The translations under genes and the position numbers were made by a program. DNA of 64,000 nt from Cydia pomonella (taxonomy: Eukaryota; Arthropoda; Insecta; Lepidoptera; Tortricidae). The stretch spans positions 10,961,349 to 11,025,348 of the forward strand of contig NC_084715.1 in the NCBI RefSeq assembly GCF_033807575.1, in the 5' to 3' direction. Positions 1 through 10,012 of the stretch are shown piece by piece; positions within the stretch are counted from its first letter, which is position 1; every line of letters starts with the position of its first letter. The notes under the pieces are model-generated. The model had not been told where the DNA came from. It did no database searches and saw only the letters and a list, made by a program, of their open reading frames with translations.

Positions 1-24
1 ACGAAATCAGGCTTTTTATGTTAA

Positions 25-189
25 ATAGGTATTAACATCATATCTCGAGAATTATTTTTATCTGGTATAGTTCAAACCCAAATTATGAGGGTACAAAAAA
101 ACGATGAATTGCTTCGAGAAAAGTTAGGTAGAGCCCTTGCGCTTCGCTTGGCTCGTCTTGGTTTGGCAGATTCATTAAATAGTTAAAAA
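25..189 (+). other. Open frame at the left edge; possible last exon of an upstream gene
   Basis: The frame is open from base 25 to a TAA at 187-189 and contains an ATG at 85. The end, LREKLGRALALRLARLGLAD, is Leu/Arg/Ala-rich and uses more GC than its surroundings. An AATAAA lies near 219. I do not recognise the peptide, and the tract before AG at 26-27 is a weak acceptor. It may be chance. Confidence 0.15.
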
Positions 190-289
190 AAGTTATTTAT
201 AAGTCTTTTAAGTTTTAAAAATAAATTATTCATTAAATAATTTAAAAAGTTATTTCTAAGTCTATCAAATAACTTACAATTAGACAGTA

Positions 290-345
290 GAAAAAGGCGT
301 GAAATTCAAATTATCTATGGGACGATATTTTTTTTAAATTTACCG
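290..345 (+). repeat. Fragment of an abundant lepidopteran interspersed repeat
   Basis: The string GAAATTCAAATTATCTATGG, followed by GACGATA, resembles one end of a very common lepidopteran repeat that I know only from memory. The fragment is short and has lost its other end. Confidence 0.35.
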
Positions 346-427
346 AAAAATAAAAATGTACTAAAATACATAAACTCTCAAAAATGACGCTTCATCAAAA
401 AATAATAATTTTCTCGGGGGACTCCTT

Positions 428-735
428 AGATTCGAATCCTGATTACTTGCCTTCCGCTCGATAGAACAAAAACACAAACATAGTCTAAAACGCACTAGAT
501 ACACAAAAGCTGAAAAATTGTTTCTAACAATGCGCAATTTTATTATTAATGCAACGCATCGATTACAGTCTAAAACGCACTTGATACACTAAAGCTGAAA
601 AATTGTTTCTAAAAATGCGCAATTTTATTATTAATGCAACGCATCGATTACTTTTTTTCACTTATAACAAATTTAGATTCAAAAACATTATATCCGCGTT
701 CCCAAGCACGCACACCCATCATGATAGAAGAACAC
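428..735 (+). repeat. Interspersed repeat, copy 1, with internal 85-base tandem duplication
   Basis: The segment starts TTCGAATCCTGA, has GCTCGATAG about 25 bases later, contains GCATCGATTAC, and ends GCGTTCCCAAGCACGCAC. The block 482-566 is repeated as 567-651 with only a few differences. A second copy of the family, without the duplication, lies at 6899-7122 and shares the same landmarks in the same order. Confidence 0.6.
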
Positions 736-799
736 GAATCTAAATCTCACCATAAAGCGCTTTAAAGCAACATATTATGCCAAAAATAAAAACAACAAT

Positions 800-1176
800 T
801 ATGTACCCGGACCCGGGTTGGACCCGGGTATGTCCTTAAACTACATCCACAAGAGAGGTATGGGCATTGTGAATGTCATCTCCCTTTGTGTGGTAGGGCA
901 CAGCACAGCGGATGTCATTCCAGATCTAGAGCAGAGCCCAACTGGGGAAGTACCTCCACCTCACAGAAAACCGCAGCCAAATAACACTAGACCCTACTCA
1001 TAGTGTTGTGTTCCTGCCGGTGAGTAAGGTTGCCAGAGCTCAACGAGGGGGGAGGGGGTTAGGGTCGGCAACGCGCATGTAACGCCTCTGGAGTTGCAGG
1101 CTTACATAGGCTACGGATACTGCTTACCATCAGGCGGGCCGTATGCTTGTTTGCCACCGACGTAGTATAAAAAAAA
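800..1176 (+). repeat. LINE-derived 3' repeat end, plus-strand copy
   Basis: The terminal part reads TTACCATCAGGCGGGCCGTA, then TGCTTGTTTGCC and an A-rich tail. The same ending recurs at 7780-7908 (minus) and 39911-39985 (plus). It fits a short 3' end of a non-LTR retrotransposon or a SINE mobilised by one. A 61-codon open frame inside it is not a gene. Confidence 0.6.
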
Positions 1177-1539
1177 TGTAGATATAGCTAATCACTTTAC
1201 ATATAACCATTTAGATTTTGGCTTATTACAGTTAAAAAATTAACTGAAACTTAATTATAAAAATAAACTCGTAAAATAAAATAACGTATTATTTATTTTT
1301 AACCACATCTTGCATACATTTTTTTTATTTAATAGCTCTACCATAGCTCTACTATGGCTCTACTTCAAATAGTTGCTAGGTAAAAAAACAGCGCACTGTT
1401 TACGACATTGTTTTTAAAACATAACTTTATTTTGGCCCTTAAACGTATCTTAATAAGAGCTACATAAATGCTATCTACTCGTTAAAAATAGCGAAAATAT
1501 CATCAACTCAAACGCGCCATCAGCAGTTTGTATTTTACG

Positions 1540-2065
1540 AGAGGGAAGATAGGTGTAAGTGTACGAGTGAAAAGAGTACAACCGAGGCGAGCGCCACATT
1601 GCCACAGCCGCCCTATTGTGCTTTGACGTGTTATGTTGGTATCCCTGCTTTAGTTCACCATCGCGACCGCGACGTAGCGTTGGCGTCGTGCAACACCTTT
1701 CATTGTATTGACTATTGACTGATTCTCAACATAGAGAATAATGTATAAACTTAATTTAACGTATTATTATCTTAGTTCTTGTTAAATTATAATGTAATAT
1801 GTCTTAGTTTAAGTGTAATTATGTCTCCATTTACGTGAATGTGAAAGAAGACAGCCCGTCGAGTGCTACGCGGCCATTTTACTTGCAATGCGGCAACGGT
1901 GTACAATCCGCCATTGGAAACGGCCAGTGTCTTTCTCCGAGTGCAAGATTTGTATTTTGTTGAATACAGCCTAATATCGACGGATAACCATGAGTGATTC
2001 AAGTGAAGTGCGGATTTTAGTGTAGTGAAACACGGTGGTCGGGTGATTCGAATAATGTGCGAACG
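1540..2065 (+). promoter_or_regulatory. Upstream region and probable 5' leader of the AUTS2-like gene
   Basis: GC content rises from about 1545 to 1720 and again from about 1840 to 2065 relative to the AT-rich flanks, as expected for a promoter-proximal region and 5' leader. I see no convincing TATA box or single clear initiator, so the transcription start is not assigned. A 5' leader intron is possible but not demonstrable. The minus strand also carries a long open frame across exon 1, which I treat as a shadow. Confidence 0.4.
1990..2025 (+). promoter_or_regulatory. Upstream ORF 1 (12 codons including stop)
   Basis: An ATG with A at -3 opens a short frame, MSDSSEVRILV then TAG, ending 40 bases before the main start codon. 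If it lies in the transcribed leader it would be translated before the AUTS2-like frame and could lower or condition its output. The leader extent is not known. Confidence 0.4.
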
Positions 2066-2081
2066 ATGGAAAACGAAGTGA
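2055..2081 (+). promoter_or_regulatory. Upstream ORF 2 overlapping the main start codon
   Basis: ATG at 2055 (A at -3) opens MCERWKTK and stops with TGA at 2081, out of frame with and overlapping the main ATG at 2066. Ribosomes using it would pass the main start, so it should act as a repressive overlapping uORF. It lies 11 bases upstream of the main ATG and so must be in any leader that includes the main start plus a few bases. Confidence 0.5.
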
Positions 2082-2305
2082 AGCAGCGCAATCAGAGAAA
2101 TAGGCGACGGGAACGGGCACAGCGCATGCAAGCACAGCGAGAGAGTAAAGTTAAGGATGGGGACAGCGGCGAGGACGAGTCCCCGGCGAGAGAGAAGCCG
2201 CCTCGTCCTCCTACCAGGAGGAAAAAGTCGCGGGAGCCACTCGGAGAGGAGGACATCATCGATGGTTTCGCCATAATGGCATTTCGCACCTACGAAGATC
2301 TCGAG
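2066..2305 (+). CDS. tay (AUTS2): AUTS2-like protein, coding exon 1 (80 codons, start codon)
   Basis: The exon opens with ATG at 2066 in a good context (A at -3, G at +4) and ends in ...GATCTCGAG before gtaagt at 2306, a consensus donor, in phase 0. Residues 1-30 are strongly basic (RNRRRERAQR), as are residues 45-56 (PPRPPTRRKKSR), so both could act as nuclear localisation or nucleic-acid contact stretches. An acidic patch (GEDE) lies between them. Residues 61-80 carry EEDIIDGFAIMAFRTYEDLE. Human AUTS2 has the same arrangement at the end of its first exon: a proline/arginine-rich basic run, EEDIIDGFA, then a segment ending F.ALE. The likely role is a chromatin-associated nuclear regulator in a noncanonical PRC1. 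In-frame GTG at 2057 extends the ORF but is not a likely start. The match is from memory of the family, not from an alignment. Confidence 0.87.
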
Positions 2306-3529
2306 GTAAGTACACAAACCCGTCTGTTATCACGATGCAGCGCACGACCAGGTATAAGTCGTATTGTAGACTTATTGTGCCTGCTGATTACTGTGTCAAT
2401 ATAGCTTGGCCTTTCTTTCTAAACACACAAGCACTTATTAGAACACGCTTCAATACTTTACACAACCTCTGTTACAATCGATGAATGGTCATATTTGATT
2501 GTTTGTTTTATATTATTATCGCTACAGTGTTGCATTTGGCTACATTGTAGCCTACAACCTCATTATCACCTATGTAACAAATCTCGTGAAGAATCCTACA
2601 AATTTAACAAACAATTATCGTAAAGTTAAAATTACAACGATGATCGCAAATTGGACATTTAAATTGGTATTTATTTCATATTCTCATTACAAAAACAGCG
2701 CCTTGTAATCGCTTTGGACGTCGTTGCCTCGGAAGTGCATTGACCTATTGAATGAACCCTAGTGTAAAGAAAGATCAGTCGTAAGTGGATTTTTAGTGGC
2801 CTATGCTTTTTGCCATAAAAGTTAAGGTAAAGGTACTATTGGCTTTAGATATAGACACGGTAGTAGTTACATATACCCATATAATAACAGTAGATAGTAG
2901 CTGACGAGATCGTACTTCGTAGGAGCGATCTCGGCGCTCGGTGCAGCGGTCTCCCACAAAGTGTAAATTCGTCTAAGTGGCTTTCGCTCGTTTGTACTCA
3001 TTTATCGCCGTCCACAACCGGCAATATGTTGAGTAGGTATGTTAGCATGTGCACAATAAAACTACATTCCGCGCTATCGTTTTAAATTATGGCGACAGGC
3101 CTGCCGTTTGTGGCTCGTTGAACGCCGTACGCGTACTAAAATGCTGGAACAGGTTCCTTTGCTCCTATTTAATTCGCCACATGCGGTTTGCTTATGCAAT
3201 TTTTGCTTACAATGAACGTAAGGTAATTGTTTACAAGAAAAGGGTTTTCTGTAGAAATTACAGATCAATCCGCCAGCATATGGTCGACGACGTAAAATAA
3301 TATCATTTCCTGTCCATTGTTAAGTTAAAACCCCTATAAGACGAGAGAATTATTACCTAATAAAAATTATTATTTATAAGTCATGGTCAGATAAACAATA
3401 CTAATTAAAAACTTCGGCGTCGTCATACGTTTTACCTATACTTACGTCAACAAGATAAATAAAATAGCATTAGATAAAAAAATCTGATAGTCATGAACCT
3501 ACTCAGTATTTTCCCACGTTAATCCTTAT

Positions 3530-3573
3530 TTGGGTTCCGTACCTGTGTTGAATTAAAAACCAGAACCCTTAGG
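3530..3573 (+). repeat. Short hairpin repeat (GGGTTCCG...AGAACCCTTA)
   Basis: GGGTTCCGTACC and CAGAACCCTTA face each other across about 20 bases. The shape and ends resemble the repeat end at 62867-62906 and the termini of the larger repeat at 8628-9105. Confidence 0.35.
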
Positions 3574-3877
3574 TCCAAAAACGGTTACATCTTGAATTCA
3601 CTTGTCCTTAGGGCCTTATAGTTCTTGTCATCTACGATATCGCGTAGATTTGTCAAATCTAACCTTTAATAACATAACAATACGAGTCAAGGCACGTGAA
3701 TGACACGATGTATAGGTAACAGGATCCTAAATAATTCAGTAGGTAAGTAATAAGGTTACCTTTAGGATGCTTGCTTGTCTAATGTCATAAAGTCGTTAGA
3801 CACGACTTTACTGGATTTATTTTTAGGTCATGTAATACAGCATGTCTTAGAACTTGACTGTTCAGTATCAATTTGAT

Positions 3878-4026
3878 CCCTGGGTGCGTAGCCAACATGC
3901 CAATCGTTTACGCTCCGTAGCGAATGGAACGCAACTGTCCCTGTCGCACTAATATGGAAGATTGATACAAAGACAGCGTTCTGCTGTCGTAGCGCAAGCG
4001 ATTGTCACTTTGGCTAGACACCCTGG
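3878..4026. mobile_element. Palindromic MITE
   Basis: The left arm CCCTGGGTGCGTAGCCAACA and the reverse complement of the right arm (CCCAGGGTGTCTAGCCAAAG) match closely, and pairing continues inward through GTGACAATCG-like sequence for about 45 bases. It has no coding capacity, so it is a non-autonomous foldback DNA element of unassigned superfamily. Confidence 0.6.
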
Positions 4027-4146
4027 GCCACCATTTGCAAACCTTAGTGCAACGAGTTACGGTCTACCGGCGATCAGTTATACGTGTTGCTGTTAGTAGA
4101 GGTAGGTAGGTTAGGAGGCAGGTACTCTTGTCGCAATGGCAATTTA

Positions 4147-4370
4147 CAGTAAAACCTCGATTATACGAACTAACTGGGACCGAGACTAGTTCGGATAATC
4201 GAAATGTGGGTGGGTGTTTTGCGGCGAGATCAAATAAAGACAACAGAATACCTTTTTATATAGAAACAATACCGTACTTATTAAAAATTGACGTACCAAA
4301 TAAAAGTTAAAATAATGCCTGGATAAGTTCGAATAGGTCATTGAGGGTTCGGATTATCGAGGTTCTACTG
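4147..4370. mobile_element. pogo/Tigger-like MITE with TA target duplication
   Basis: The ends are CAGTAAAACCTCGATTATAC and, reverse-complemented, CAGTAGAACCTCGATAATCC, flanked on both sides by TA. The CAGT start with a CTCGATTAT core is typical of pogo-family inverted repeats. It is 224 bases long and non-coding, so it is non-autonomous. The string TATCGAGGGTTCACTGTA near 6608 may be a solo end of a relative. Confidence 0.65.
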
Positions 4371-4691
4371 TAATTGGAAGCCTAACTTGACAAGTTAGCT
4401 GACAGTTCATAATCATACTAGGTGCAATCAAATAAAGAAGTAGTTATCTGCTGCGCAAACCTTCATACAAATTTGTGAAGGTATAGGTCCATAAAGAAGC
4501 GAAGCTAATAATAACTTTGGCGACTGTACCAATGTACCTACTTACCCGCCTAAGAGCCGATTTTTTAGTCCCCAGTTAATCAGACGGATAGGATTTATTC
4601 CATTGATAACACGATTCTCAATGTGTCATTCGAATACCTTAATTCGTTAGTTATCGGACATGTTAAATAGTTACTGAAAAATAGACCCTAA

Positions 4692-4901
4692 AGCCCGTCA
4701 TAGACGGAGCGATAATATATATGAAAATATAGCTAAGCACCACACATGACAACGATACCAAAATATATACTTATCGCTGTTTGTCTAGCACCTACATTGT
4801 GAGAGAGACGAAATATACCAAAATATATCGTAATATACCCCGAGCTATATCATGCTACATATATATATATTGGGATATTATCGCTCCGTCTGTGACGGGC
4901 T
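4692..4901. mobile_element. PIF/Harbinger-like MITE, copy 1
   Basis: The inverted ends are AGCCCGTCATAGACGGAGCG on the left and AGCCCGTCACAGACGGAGCG on the right (reverse complement). TAA is duplicated at 4689-4691 and 4902-4904. A three-base TWA duplication is the PIF/Harbinger habit. The interior is AT-rich with ATATAT runs and no frame. Copy 2 lies at 13315-13715. Confidence 0.65.
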
Positions 4902-5523
4902 TAAGTATCAATGCACAACTTAATAAAAAGCGAATAAGTTATACGTAATATTTTTAAGTAGGTACTGAACTACTGACCAAGTATTCCTAATAAATCTAAT
5001 AATTGATATTCTTAGGTAACTACCTACGTAAGCGTAAAATGAATTTATTATTGTGCAGGAGAATAATCATATAACCAGGTAATTTGTAACCTATCCACAA
5101 ATTAATAGATTTGACCTTTTAAGTGGAATCAAGTCCTCCTCCTTGTGACTGTCCCACCTACCCACCGGCGATATGAGTCAAATGTAATGAATAATTAAAT
5201 TACATTGTACTGAATAAAGCATATTTTTATTAAACTGTAAAAATAACCTACCTAACCACGTGTTATTAAGTTTGTAAATTAATATTTATATGCGTCGTAC
5301 CTCATAGATCCTTTCAGGTAAGTAGGTATATGTATTTTTAAAATAGGTAATTGCGTCCGAGTCCTCTTTATACCTACCTCTTTGATTATTAGGAATACCT
5401 AAATAACGGTCACATAGCACTAGTTTTTGTTTTAATTTGAGACATCGACGTCACACGCAATTAAAAATAGGTTTATGTGTGGCCATGAATTAGGCTTTTT
5501 CTTTATTTCTTTGTTTTCCTAGC

Positions 5524-5697
5524 CTGTTTAAGTGTCCCACTGCTGGGCAAAGGCCAAAAGATTTAGTGTTTCCTCCAGCCAATTGTTCAGGAAGCTGTCC
5601 AAGTCACCCCGCCATCTTCGTATGGACCTGCCCCGTCCACGTCCCTCTACCGCCATCCACTTGGTAGCTAGCCCACTTCTACGGATGCATGTGGTAG
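5524..5697 (-). mobile_element. LINE (RTE-like) C-terminal coding fragment, minus strand
   Basis: Read on the minus strand the segment encodes GRGRSIRRWRGDLDSFLNNW, then a short gap, then AFAQQWDT. A W.DDLD...W pattern ending in A.QQW is, as I recall, a C-terminal signature of insect RTE-like LINE proteins. The fragment is short, lacks the reverse transcriptase core and is a relic. Confidence 0.55.
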
Positions 5698-6898
5698 AAG
5701 TGACGCTTTCATAACTTGAAAATTAGAACATTGTAGGCAGAGATAGGTCACCCTGCCCTACCTAAACCACTGTATACTTTTATCAATCATCTACCTTTAA
5801 ATGGCCTAATGTGGTCAATGCTCTTCTTAGCTTTGCATTGATAAGTACGGTAATTGATAGGTAGGTCTGTACCCATTTTTAATTAGTTTCAGGTTACTAC
5901 CTGTTTAATTTTGCTCGCGTTAATTTGGCTGGTACCTACCTATTAGTGCCTAAAAGACAATAACGGCAAAGGGCCAACATAATGATAAAGATTATGAATA
6001 AAGGAAATAATATCATGAATTACTTTAATAGGTTTGGAATTACATACTTAATCTAACATACCAAATTACGTAAGATATATTTTTTTACTAGTTCAATGTT
6101 CCTTCCTCCTTGCACATGCTAATTAAGTAGGCAATTAGGCATGTTATCGCGTACAGGCACGGATCGCAAGTGGAATGTAGGTATTTATGTATAAAAATAG
6201 TTACGCACTAGAAACTCGATAACTCATACATCAATAACACGAAATAAATTATCCTGTCTTTCAAGACAAGGTGCAAGTGGATCTTTATTCAGACGATGTA
6301 ATTTACGATTCCCGATTTTAAAATCGTCAAACATCTAAAAGTTTATAACAATACTAACTACATGAATTGATGACAGCCTAACTAACTCTCTGATCGGTTA
6401 AAAACACTGAAATTAGCTTCAGAGATATTTGACCCCCCTTGTAAACAAACTATGAGATAAAACCCCAGCATTTTTTTTATTTGCTTAATCTCTGTAACTT
6501 TAATTTTATAAGTCGAACAAGGCTCTGTAAATGTCACTCCAAATCCTCTAGTCTGTGTTAAAATTCCATGAACACAGTTTTTTTACGTTTAGATCAAGAT
6601 TTGTTTATCGAGGGTTCACTGTATCACTTTAATGTTTGAATTACAAATATCATTATCATGACACATTTGCAAGCCAGTATTTTGTTATTACTGTTTTTAG
6701 TTACACGTTTTAAATTTTACACGTGCGTATTAGGAATTAAGGACGTATCCGGTACGGGCCACGTAAACGGTCAAATACTCGATAGTCGGTATTTTAATTT
6801 GAAACCTTTATTAAGGTGCAGTAGGTTCAAAAAACGGAGTTTTTAAAAAGTCATAGTGCTTTTTTGGATCACATTACGACTGCTATAAATTTGTATCG

Positions 6899-7122
6899 AT
6901 TCGAATCCTGAGTTTTTGACTTAAGCTCGATAGGAAAAAATTACAAACATAGATTTAAAATGAATTTTAAAAAATTATAACAAATTATGCATCAAAGCTA
7001 TTAAATATGTCAATGTCTTCAAAAAATAGCAATATCATGTTTGAGGGAACGTATCGATTATTTCTTTATTATTTAAACGTAAAAAAATAAAAACATGATC
7101 TCTGCGCTTCCGGGCACGCACT
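6899..7122 (+). repeat. Interspersed repeat, copy 2
   Basis: It shares TTCGAATCCTGAG, GCTCGATAGG, CAAACATAG, CGTATCGATTA and CTCTGCGCTTCCGGGCACGC with the copy at 428-735, in the same order, with different internal sequence. It has no coding potential. A further partial relative (GGCTCGATAGAAAA) lies near 7268. Confidence 0.55.
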
Positions 7123-7779
7123 TTTATCTCGCTTAAGGGGCTGTCAACACCCAATTGGTTGAAATTTATGTTACTCAAGCAGTATTTTAAAAAAAGTTAC
7201 TTGTTTTAGTAAAGAAAAAATATATAGGTATTAATTACATTTCAAACACCGTGGCCGTACTAAATACATAATTAGACGAAATCGGCTCGATAGAAAATAA
7301 TTGCAAAGATTGGTCTTGAAGTCACCATTAAACAGTTCTATGACTTTAATTTTTGACTTATGGGTCTGCAATTAAAATCACAATTTCAGAACATTTGTAC
7401 CTAAACCGCTAGTAACGAGTAATATTACACAAGTTTACTTATTAAGATTCGGTCCAGTAACAGGATAGTGCCATCTAATTTACTCCGAACAAATAGACAG
7501 TGTGCGCTCTTTAGGTATTGACAGCCTCTTAAGCTTACGCTCAGTGAGAGTGAGAGAAGAACACGAACTTACTGGTCCTTAACGAATTTTTAACATTCAC
7601 GTATTTTATCCACCGTTATAAGGCTACACAGAATAATTGAATAATGTTATAATTAACATGATTGTATGTATGTAAACACTTTATTGTAAATAAGGGACAC
7701 GTAAAGATACAATAAAAGGAAAAACATATACATTTACATTTGATGTGTAATATCTAACAAAATTAAGAATTGAGTAGGA

Positions 7780-7908
7780 TTTTTTTTATTCCACGTTGTT
7801 GGCAAACAAGCATACGACCCGCCTGATGATAAGCAGTCACCGTAGCCTATAGACGCCTGCAACTCCAGACGTGTTACATGCGCGTTGCCGACCCTTTAAA
7901 AACCTGTA
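7780..7908 (-). repeat. LINE-derived 3' repeat end, minus-strand copy
   Basis: The reverse complement reads from GGGTCGGCAACGCGCATGTA to the CAGGCGGGTCGTATGCTTGT end and an A-rich tail. It matches the terminal 130 bases of the copy at 800-1176 closely. Confidence 0.6.
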
Positions 7909-8305
7909 CACTCCTTTTTTGAAGAACTCAATACTGTGCGTAAATTTCATATCGAGTAAAACACGATTGACTTGTAGAAACAATCTTAAACAATACGTTA
8001 CCTAGGTTTAGGCACCTAATCCCCAACTCAGCAAGGTTTCCTCAATCAAGTTTTTACTAAATTTAAACGCTGTTCTGCCTATATGTAAATTGTAGACTAA
8101 ACATCTGTATGTGTAATGTAATGCTTGTCTACTTGCATTGCATGCGTGATTTGCAGTTGAAATAACGTTGCCCAAGACCACGAAGCTTCTCAGAAGTCCG
8201 CAGGTGGGGGCACTTTGCTGACCTAATTTTATACAGGTATTTCTGGACGCTACATAATATACAAACAAGAGTGTTCACATTAGTTCTTAGGTCAGGTTAT
8301 TTACT

Positions 8306-8500
8306 ATAAAATAAAATAAAATAAATAAAAATTGTTTATTTCGGACCATTAAAAAAAATCCATAGCGATATTAGTAAAAATCTTAATAGCTATCTTATTA
8401 TCTATGTTAATCAACTACAAACTAAACTATGTATGTATATGTGTTGTTATTTCATTTTGTAAATAAAATAGAGGTAGAAGTACCGTTGTAGAGTGATGTA
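8306..8500 (-). mobile_element. Probable LINE 3' end, minus strand
   Basis: AAAATAAAATAAAATAAATA followed by ATTGTTTATTTCGG looks like the reversed 3' tail of a non-LTR retrotransposon: AATAAA-type signals, then a short A-rich repeat. No coding remnant is visible, so this is a severely 5'-truncated copy. Confidence 0.35.
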
Positions 8501-8673
8501 CATTAATAGCAGTTAAAACAATTTAATCCTTTATAGTAACTTAATACCATTTGTGGTATTTAAATTTGCATCGATATACCTACCTATGAGCCCGCCCTTA
8601 TTATTATCTATTATATCATAGGAAAAAAACCGGCCAAGTGCGAGTCGGACTCGCACAGGAAGGGTTCCGTACC

Positions 8674-8877
8674 CAGGGATCGGAAACCGGTATTTTTTGT
8701 ATGGGAACGAAAACGGTATTTTTTCGTTCTTTGTTAAATACTTCATTTCTAATTAGGCAATCTAATAATACGAAGTCGTTATCTGAAAACACAACTGAGT
8801 CCTACATTTAGAGTATAAAATAAACCGAAATATATGGTTATTTCGATGTTTTTGCAAAAAACCGGTTCCGATCCCTG
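8674..8877. mobile_element. hAT-type MITE nested in an older repeat
   Basis: The ends are CAGGGATCGGAAACCGGT and, reverse-complemented, CAGGGATCGGAACCGGTT. The 8-base sequence TCCGTACC occurs directly before (8666-8673) and after (8878-8885). CAGGG-type termini with an 8-base duplication are diagnostic of the hAT superfamily. The element is non-coding, so its transposase came from elsewhere in the genome. Confidence 0.8.
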
Positions 8878-8909
8878 TCCGTACCATTATCTATAAAAAC
8901 GGTCATCAT

Positions 8910-8966
8910 CCATCCAAGTACTGACCCCGCCCGACGTTGCTAAACTTCGGTGATTGGATGAGAACC
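8910..8966 (-). repeat. 5S rRNA-derived segment (not a functional 5S gene)
   Basis: The reverse complement contains ATCACCGAAGTTTAGCAACG, then TCGGGCGGGGTCAGTACTTG and GATGG. This matches about residues 31-87 of arthropod 5S rRNA, including the internal promoter region. Both ends of the 5S gene are missing and there is no terminal T run, so it is a retroposed or captured piece within a repeat. Confidence 0.7.
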
Positions 8967-9498
8967 TCGAGATTGGAAAGAAATATTTATTTTATTCTGT
9001 TTTTAGTATTTGTTGTAGATACAGCCTGGTGACGGACGGACGGACGAACAGCGGAGTCTCAGTAATAGGCTCCCGTTTGACCCTTTGGGTACGGAACCCT
9101 AAAAAACTATGCAAATCTGTAGTTTAAATATGAGAATAGAATAAGAGCATAATAATTACCGATTTCTGTGTATTTACTACACAATCAGCTAAAGAAATTT
9201 TCATAAAAATGTTAATTTTACGACGATCGGCCATTTTTGGCAACTTTCGGTTGGTTTCGGTGCAAGGTTTCGCTACACATCTATAAAGTTTAAGTAGTCC
9301 AAATTATGTTCGTCATGTTGGTATGCTGTTTTATCCGTGTTTTTTTTTACTCGAGGTGAAATTAAAAATCAAAAGTGCTATCAACCTTAGTCTATGCCCA
9401 TACGAGAAGTGTGATAGTTTGCAAATATTATGTGGATAAAAAAATACAATCTCTAATTTTTCCTAAATCATATCATTTATTGTCAATTTGCATACTAG

Positions 9499-9634
9499 CC
9501 CCCTTATTCATAAAACTTAGCAAACATCTGGTAAATTTTCTCACTTTCTAACAAACACAAATATCAATATTGCAGACAGGGACAAACGTTCATCAACGGC
9601 ATTTTAAATTTAACAGACGTTTATGAATAACGCC
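9499..9634. mobile_element. Short foldback MITE (CCCTTATTCATAAA ends)
   Basis: The left end reads CCCTTATTCATAAAACTTAG and the right end reverse-complements to CGTTATTCATAAACGTCTGT, so the termini pair over about 15 bases. I recall repeats with this end as common in Lepidoptera. It has no coding frame. Confidence 0.45.
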
Positions 9635-10012
9635 ATAAATATAATATAACTGTTACAAATAAGAAGTATCATAAAACTGTTATTATAAAAATAATTATGC
9701 TCTTCGAATAAACTTACTTTTTATAAACCTTCGTGGTGTTGAATTTGGGTTGAATTCAAAGGTTTATTCATATTTTTCCTAAAAATAGCCTTCAAACAAA
9801 TAAAGAGATATTCCTACTTTTGTGGCTATATATCTTTATCGCCTCTGAAAATCAAGCTTTAATCGATATTATTTAAAGAGAAATTTAGTTATATCGATCT
9901 TCTGGAAAATTATGCCCAATGTAGTAATGTTCGTAAACATCCCTTCAATTCTAGTTTACATAATAAAATAAGGTTGGTATTTAAACATAAGACAACCTCT
10001 TTATCTTACTTA

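Larger units (their letters stand above)
190..2065. other. Intergenic flank upstream of the AUTS2-like gene
   Basis: It holds AT-rich DNA, the tandemly duplicated repeat at 428-735, a LINE-derived repeat end at 800-1176, and the higher-GC leader region after 1540. Nothing else is recognised in it. Confidence 0.5.
8628..9105 (-). repeat. Lepidopteran interspersed repeat containing a 5S rRNA-like segment, split by a hAT-type MITE
   Basis: The plus strand starts CCGGCCAAGTGCGAGTCGGA, then GGGTTCCGTACC, and ends GGGTACGGAACCCTAAAAA, so the termini are inverted GGGTTCCGTACCC motifs. I recognise this as a very common lepidopteran repeat. The segment at 8910-8966 is antisense to the 5S rRNA internal region. 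A 204-base element at 8674-8877 sits inside it with an 8-base target duplication, so the host repeat was about 270 bases before insertion. Confidence 0.65.

Noticed and set aside
1787..2317. 176-codon minus-strand open frame across exon 1
   Set aside because: It is antisense to a recognisable AUTS2 exon and its peptide resembles nothing. It is best explained as a shadow of the GC-rich exon and leader.
8910..8966. Functional 5S rRNA gene
   Set aside because: Only the internal half is present, inside a repeat, and without the T-run terminator.
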